Shown here one piece after another: positions 1-6,743 of a DNA stretch of 6,743 bases. The DNA lies in contig JAJZCS010000109.1 of NCBI GenBank assembly GCA_021829055.1, positions 1 to 6,743 of the forward strand. Reading direction: 5' to 3'. This DNA is from Pseudomonadota bacterium. Lineage in GTDB: Bacteria; Pseudomonadota; Alphaproteobacteria; Acetobacterales; Acetobacteraceae. The translations under genes and the position numbers were made by a program. The notes under the pieces were generated by a model, which searched no databases, was not told the origin of the DNA, and was given only the letters and a program-made list of their open reading frames with translations. Every line of letters begins with the position of its first letter. The first letter of the stretch is position 1.

Positions 1-730
1 CCTGGCGCACGGCCTGGCTTTTGTGACTGCCGAGATTGTCCAGCACCACGATGTCGCCATGACGCAGTGTTGGGACCAGGAATTGCTCGACCCACGCCAG
101 GAAGCTGCGGCCGTTGATGGGGCCGTCCAACAGCATTGATGCGGATAATTGGCCCCGACGCAGACCTGCGGTGAAGGTTGTCGTCATCCAGTAGCCGGGA
201 GGAATTGCGGCGATGCAGCGCTCACCCCTTGGGGCTCTGCCGCGCAGGCGGGCCATCCTGGTGGGTGATGCCGGTCTCGTCGACAAACACCAGCTTCTCG
301 GGGTTCAGGAGCGGCTGACCGGCCGCCCATTTATCGCGTGCAGCCACGATGTCGGCGCGTTGTTGCTCGGCAGCGTGCGCCGTCTTTTTTTATAGGTGAT
401 TTTGCGGCGGTTGAAGAACCGCCAAAGCGTCCCAATGCCGACCCGGGTTCCCTGCGCCGCGAGTCTTTCTTGCCGTTCAGTCAGTGTGATGTCACGGCGC
501 TCCGCGACCTGGCGAAGAATGAACTCAGCTTCCGCCTCAATCCGGCCTGACTTGCGATCGCCACCGTTACGCAATGGCGCAATGTCACCAGAGGCTTTCA
601 TTTGCGCCCGCCAGCGGATCGCCTTGCACACGCTGACCTCGAAACGTGCCGCCGCTTCGCGGCACGAAAGACCTTCCGATATTGCAGCACAGACGCGACG
701 CCGAAGATCAATGGAAATTGGTTTGGCCAT
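1..730 (-). pseudogene. IS630-family transposase, frame-disrupted and cut by window edge
   Basis: This is a DDE transposase for cut-and-paste movement into TA sites. The start at 730 gives MAKPISIDLRRRV, followed by a helix-turn-helix at about residues 15-45 (CREAAARFEVSV). The first frame runs to a stop at 305. Homology-like sequence moves to the -1 frame at a run of seven A on the minus strand (385-391), giving KKKTAHAAEQQRAD and then the first catalytic Asp in VFVDETG. The -1 shift at A7G resembles the programmed frameshift known in several IS630 members. A second shift near 260-270 is needed to reach MARLRGRAPRGERC and the second catalytic Asp in IVVLDNLGSHKS. One extra C (GGG at 263-265 on the plus strand) explains it. 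Without that correction the -1 frame stops at 222, before the second Asp. The third catalytic Glu lies beyond the window. It is probably inactive. Confidence 0.88.
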
Positions 731-822
731 CCATGCCGGCCCCCTTCGCCAGCACAGATCTTGAATCACATCAAAGCCGCTTTGGGAATCCTTATCCGAT
801 TCATTTAGATAGGAAAATGCTC
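1..822 (-). mobile_element. IS630-family insertion sequence, 5' part (cut by window start)
   Basis: This is an insertion sequence whose transposase reads leftwards and runs out of the window, so only its 5' end is visible. The proposed outer end lies at 822 and reads inward on the minus strand as GAGCATTTTCC. It is preceded by a TA dinucleotide at 823-824, which fits the TA target that IS630-family elements duplicate. Positions 731-822 are the non-coding terminal segment of the element. The matching inverted repeat and the second TA lie outside the window, so the boundary is inferred from one end only. The element sits between thiG and whatever followed the thiamine operon. Confidence 0.85.
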
Positions 823-873
823 TAATGGCTAATTCACTTCAGGATCACGTGCGGCCTCTCGCGCCGAGCACAA
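823..873. other. Short gap between thiG stop and IS630 end
   Basis: These 51 nt hold the TA next to the IS end and the region directly downstream of thiG. No Rho-independent terminator is visible, and no start of a thiE reading frame. The frames after the thiG stop close within about 15 codons. The operon transcript has no obvious terminator of its own and would read into the IS element. Confidence 0.6.
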
Positions 874-4931
<4,058 letters not shown>

Positions 4932-4945
4932 AGGTTCAAGGGTGA

Positions 4946-4974
4946 ATTGTAGACGACCATCTGTCAAGAGGAAA
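4946..4974 (-). promoter_or_regulatory. Putative thi operon promoter
   Basis: TACAAT (4946-4951) is a good -10 box and would start transcription near 4939, a few bases before the aptamer. A perfect -35 hexamer, TTGACA, lies at 4962-4967, but only 10 nt separates it from TACAAT, too close for normal sigma-70 pairing. At 17 nt spacing the -35 would be the weaker TTTCCT (4969-4974). TTGACA may belong to a different start with a poor -10, or be coincidental. Confidence 0.45.
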
Positions 4975-4988
4975 CGATTGTGGACGCT

Positions 4989-5005
4989 GGCTTGCGCAAT
5001 AAGCC
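4989..5005. repeat. Small inverted repeat upstream of thi promoter
   Basis: GGCTT and AAGCC form a perfect 5-bp stem with a 7-nt loop. It has no U-tract and no known function. It lies in the gap between the thi promoter and the IS remnant and may be chance. Confidence 0.25.
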
Positions 5006-5021
5006 GAACTCCGCGACTCTA

Positions 5022-5703
5022 CTATAACCTCCGCTCTCCCGAACTATTACAAACCTGCCTGTATCTGGGTACCTCCAAAAACCCTCTGGTCCAACGGCTG
5101 GTGATTTGATTCAATGGCGTGACGGGAGGATGGGGACAATTTGCCCCAAACAGCATCGGGGCGATCCAGGCTTGGCCCCGCTGTGCCATGATGAGATTGG
5201 TTCGTTCATGGTTGTGGCCGGTGATTGTACCAAAGACCTTGTTGCCCCGAGGCGCCCAGCCATGCGGCCGGTGAACACTGGCCTGGAAACCGCTCGCATC
5301 AAAATAAACGACGTTTTTCCAGCTATGCCCGGCAACCCGGGCGCGCAACTGGCGCAGAAATGTAATTCTTTCGTCGCAACGACTTTCACCATACCGGGTC
5401 GGTTTTTCTGGTGATGACCAATTTCTTCAGCGCAACCCAAACCGCGTTGATCGTCACGCCAAAATGCGCCGCCCGTTCTCGCAGCAACGCCTCCGGAAAG
5501 TCCCGCACATGCGCAGCAAGGGCCACCTTATCCAACTTCCGCCGGCGCTCTTTGGCGGGTTTCGGGTGCAAATCCGGCGCACCAAGCCAGCGATAAAGAG
5601 TCGTCCGGCTGACCCCGAACAATCGCGCCGCTTCCGCCAACCCGCCGCCTCCACGCACATAGCCGACAGCGCACTCACGTAACTCAACGCTGTAAGACAT
5701 CAT
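5022..5703 (-). pseudogene. IS630-family transposase, frameshifted and truncated
   Basis: This is an IS630-type DDE transposase remnant. The likely start is the ATGATG at 5698-5703, giving MSYSVELRECAVGYV and a helix-turn-helix (LAEAARLFGVSRTTLYRWL). The first frame reads VALKKLVITRKTDPVW and stops at 5386. Dropping one A from the A5 run at 5403-5407 restores ITRKPTRYGESRCDERITFL and joins it to the downstream frame, which has RVAGHSWKNVVYFDASGFQ with the first catalytic Asp, then HRPHGWAPRG and LIMAQRG. After GANCPHPPVT (about 5115) the protein no longer looks like a transposase; the frame continues as unrelated sequence to a stop at 5022. The second Asp and catalytic Glu are absent, so no active enzyme can be made. 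The shift needed is +1, unlike the -1 programmed shifts of the family, so it is probably a mutation. Confidence 0.88.
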
Positions 5704-5758
5704 TCGTCCCCACAAGGTGACAAATATTAATATGTAATATTGTTATTGTGAATCACTG
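5104..5758 (-). mobile_element. IS630-family element remnant upstream of thiC
   Basis: This is a second, different IS630-type element, also oriented leftwards, towards thiC. Its 5' end is placed at 5758, where the minus strand reads CAGTGATTCACAATA next to a TA (5759-5760); this end is inferred. The non-coding terminal segment (5704-5758) is very AT-rich and includes the inverted repeat AATATTA/TAATATT at about 5724-5742. On the left, transposase similarity stops around 5113-5118, and the remaining half of the gene is missing. A GTGATT-TGATTCA segment at 5101-5113 loosely resembles the other end and could be a degenerate inverted repeat, but no TA precedes it. The element lies about 130 nt upstream of the thi promoter. 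Confidence 0.75.
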
Positions 5759-6041
5759 TAGGGTCATATCAGGGTGTCCGGCTGTGATGTACCGCAGCGA
5801 TCGTTTTTGCTAACGCGCATGGCAGACTTCGAGTCTAGGCAAGGGTTTCTTCTCTTGTGACGGAAATAGCCGCTGATCATCCCGCCAAAGCTGTTTGCGC
5901 GTGAGGTGGCGGTTGCTCGTCTTCTGGTTTCACGCATGTTTCGAGGGTTGTGCCCCAATATTGGGAAGTCTTTGATCTGCGGCGGGACTTGATCACGGCC
6001 ATTGCAAATGGAGCTTGCTTGGATTATGTAAGATCACAAAT
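5759..6041. other. Intergenic stretch with no convincing gene
   Basis: No frame here looks like a known protein. The longest minus-strand frame (5764-5958) needs a TTG start, is rich in Arg and Ser and has no recognisable motif. Short plus-strand frames of 13-24 codons exist but lack clear ribosome sites. I found no tRNA signature. A perfect 12-bp palindrome, CCCAATATTGGG, lies at 5954-5965, and AGACT-TCG-AGTCT near 5823-5835 can form a small hairpin. The stretch may be decayed sequence left by IS activity next to the rimP promoter. Confidence 0.6.
6002..6030 (+). promoter_or_regulatory. Candidate promoter of the rimP operon
   Basis: TTGCAA (6002-6007) and TATGTA (6025-6030) are separated by exactly 17 nt, as in a sigma-70 promoter. 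Transcription would begin near 6037, giving a leader of about 84 nt before rimP that contains the terminator-like hairpin at 6058-6083. The hexamers are only partial matches, so confidence is moderate. Confidence 0.45.
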
Positions 6042-6057
6042 CTCCGGATTGCATCGG

Positions 6058-6087
6058 GGTGGCCTTCTGGGGCCGCCTTTTTTGTTT
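6058..6087 (+). terminator. Rho-independent terminator hairpin ahead of rimP
   Basis: GGTGGCC (6058-6064) pairs over seven positions, including one G-U, with GGCCGCC (6071-6077) around a 6-nt loop. Six T, a G and four more T follow directly. This is a textbook intrinsic terminator for plus-strand transcription. No plus-strand gene precedes it in the window, so it either ends a gene lost from this locus or acts as an attenuator in the rimP leader. A competing hairpin, CTCCGG/TCGGGG (6042-6059), overlaps its 5' stem by two bases. Confidence 0.8.
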
Positions 6088-6120
6088 TCCGGCTAGTTAT
6101 TGATTCATCGCACCTTAACG

Positions 6121-6684
6121 ATGGTGTCCGTCCTTGCGACAGAGACAGAGACAGCGGCATTGCACGATACGCGACCAACCCATACCGGCCTTGAAGGCCG
6201 GATAGTCGAGATGATCGCTCCAGGGCTTGAAGCTCAGGGCTACGAGTTGGTGCGTGTTGCAATCACGGGGCGCCAGCGGCCCGTTGTCCAGGTGATGGCT
6301 GATCGGGCAGATGGCGGATCGATTGCGGTTGAAGATTGTGAACGAATCAGTCGATTCGTCTCGGCAGTTCTGGATGTTGAAGATCCAATTGCAGGTGCGT
6401 GGATGCTGGAGATCAGTTCTCCGGGCATTGATCGGCCGTTGACGCGGGTCAAGGATTGGAACCGTTTCGCGGGGCATTTGGCGCGGATCGACATGGCGGT
6501 GCCGACCGTGCTCGGCCGCAAGCGCTTCACAGGGGTCGTGCTCGGAGCGGATTGCACGGGAGCGCAAGTCAAACTTGACACCGGGGAGACCGTTTTGCTC
6601 CGTTTCGGTGACATGCAGCGGGCTAAACTGGTTTTGACGGAAGATTTGATTAAGACCACTGAGATTCCACCGCCGACAAACTGA
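6121..6684 (+). CDS. rimP: Ribosome maturation factor RimP
   Basis: RimP assists assembly of the 30S ribosomal subunit in the cytoplasm. The 187-residue protein has the N-terminal alpha/beta domain from about residue 23 ([25 protein letters not shown]) to the signature [12 protein letters not shown] (96-107). An SH3-like C-terminal domain follows ([36 protein letters not shown]). It is longer than the roughly 150-residue E. coli protein, with an extended N-terminus as in many alphaproteobacteria. I chose the ATG at 6121. Alternatives are a TTG at 6100 and a GTG at 6124. None has a clear Shine-Dalgarno sequence, so the exact start is uncertain. The first codons contain a short GAGACA tandem repeat (about 6138-6155). 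rimP normally leads the nusA-infB operon, which would begin just past the window end. Confidence 0.95.
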   Translation: MVSVLATETETAALHDTRPTHTGLEGRIVEMIAPGLEAQGYELVRVAITGRQRPVVQVMADRADGGSIAVEDCERISRFVSAVLDVEDPIAGAWMLEISSPGIDRPLTRVKDWNRFAGHLARIDMAVPTVLGRKRFTGVVLGADCTGAQVKLDTGETVLLRFGDMQRAKLVLTEDLIKTTEIPPPTN

Positions 6685-6743
6685 GGCAGCGGAGAAAGTT
6701 TTCACCTGTGTCTGAATGGTCCGAATAGAAAACACGAAGTGAG
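6685..6743 (+). other. rimP downstream gap, expected to lead into nusA
   Basis: No open frame starts and stays open in these 59 nt; GTG and ATG candidates close within ten codons. The final bases, GAAGTGAG, could be part of a ribosome site for a gene beginning immediately after the window. By conserved gene order that would be nusA, but nothing of it is visible. Confidence 0.4.

Noticed and set aside
5819..5850. Possible tRNA fragment around GACTTCGAGTC
   Set aside because: The TTCGAGT core resembles a T-loop, but the flanking bases do not form a T-stem and there is no acceptor or anticodon arm.
5764..5958. 64-residue minus-strand open frame between the IS remnant and rimP
   Set aside because: It needs a TTG start inside a palindrome, has no ribosome site and no recognisable motif; its composition looks like random GC-rich sequence.
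5936..5992. 18-codon plus-strand frame (MFRGLCPNIGKS...) as a leader peptide for rimP
   Set aside because: It lies upstream of the proposed promoter and terminator, has no run of regulatory codons and no strong ribosome site.
5993..6262. 89-residue minus-strand frame overlapping the start of rimP
   Set aside because: It overlaps a confident gene on the other strand and crosses the terminator hairpin.

Overview
The window looks like an alphaproteobacterial chromosome, most likely Acetobacteraceae-like. The reasons are the thiC-thiO-thiS-thiG gene order, the protein styles of ThiC and RimP, and two IS630-family elements of types common in that group. The taxon is inferred from sequence style; no search was run.

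Layout, left to right. Positions 1-822 hold the 5' part of an IS630-family element on the minus strand. It is cut by the window edge, and its transposase reading frame is broken. Positions 874-4787 hold an intact minus-strand thiamine operon in transcription order thiC, thiO, thiS, thiG. The three junctions are a GTGA overlap, an ATGA overlap and a 1-nt gap, so translation is probably coupled throughout. A well-conserved TPP riboswitch lies at 4845-4931 in the thiC leader, with a plausible promoter just upstream. Positions 5104-5758 hold a second, different IS630-family remnant, also on the minus strand. It is frameshifted and lacks the C-terminal half of its transposase. Positions 5759-6099 contain no convincing gene, but they do carry a candidate plus-strand promoter and a strong Rho-independent terminator hairpin. 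rimP follows at 6121-6684 on the plus strand, and the window ends just before the position where nusA would be expected.

How the genes work together. ThiC makes the pyrimidine half of thiamine (HMP-P) from AIR. ThiO oxidises glycine to dehydroglycine, ThiS carries sulfur, and ThiG assembles the thiazole phosphate. The riboswitch would shut the operon down when TPP is plentiful. thiE, which joins the two halves and often ends this operon, is not present after thiG; the IS630 element begins 51 nt past the thiG stop. The operon is therefore bracketed by two decayed insertion sequences of different type.

I found no previously undescribed system here. The points most worth checking are the absent thiE, the readable riboswitch expression platform, the terminator-like hairpin in the rimP leader, and the exact lesions in the two transposases.
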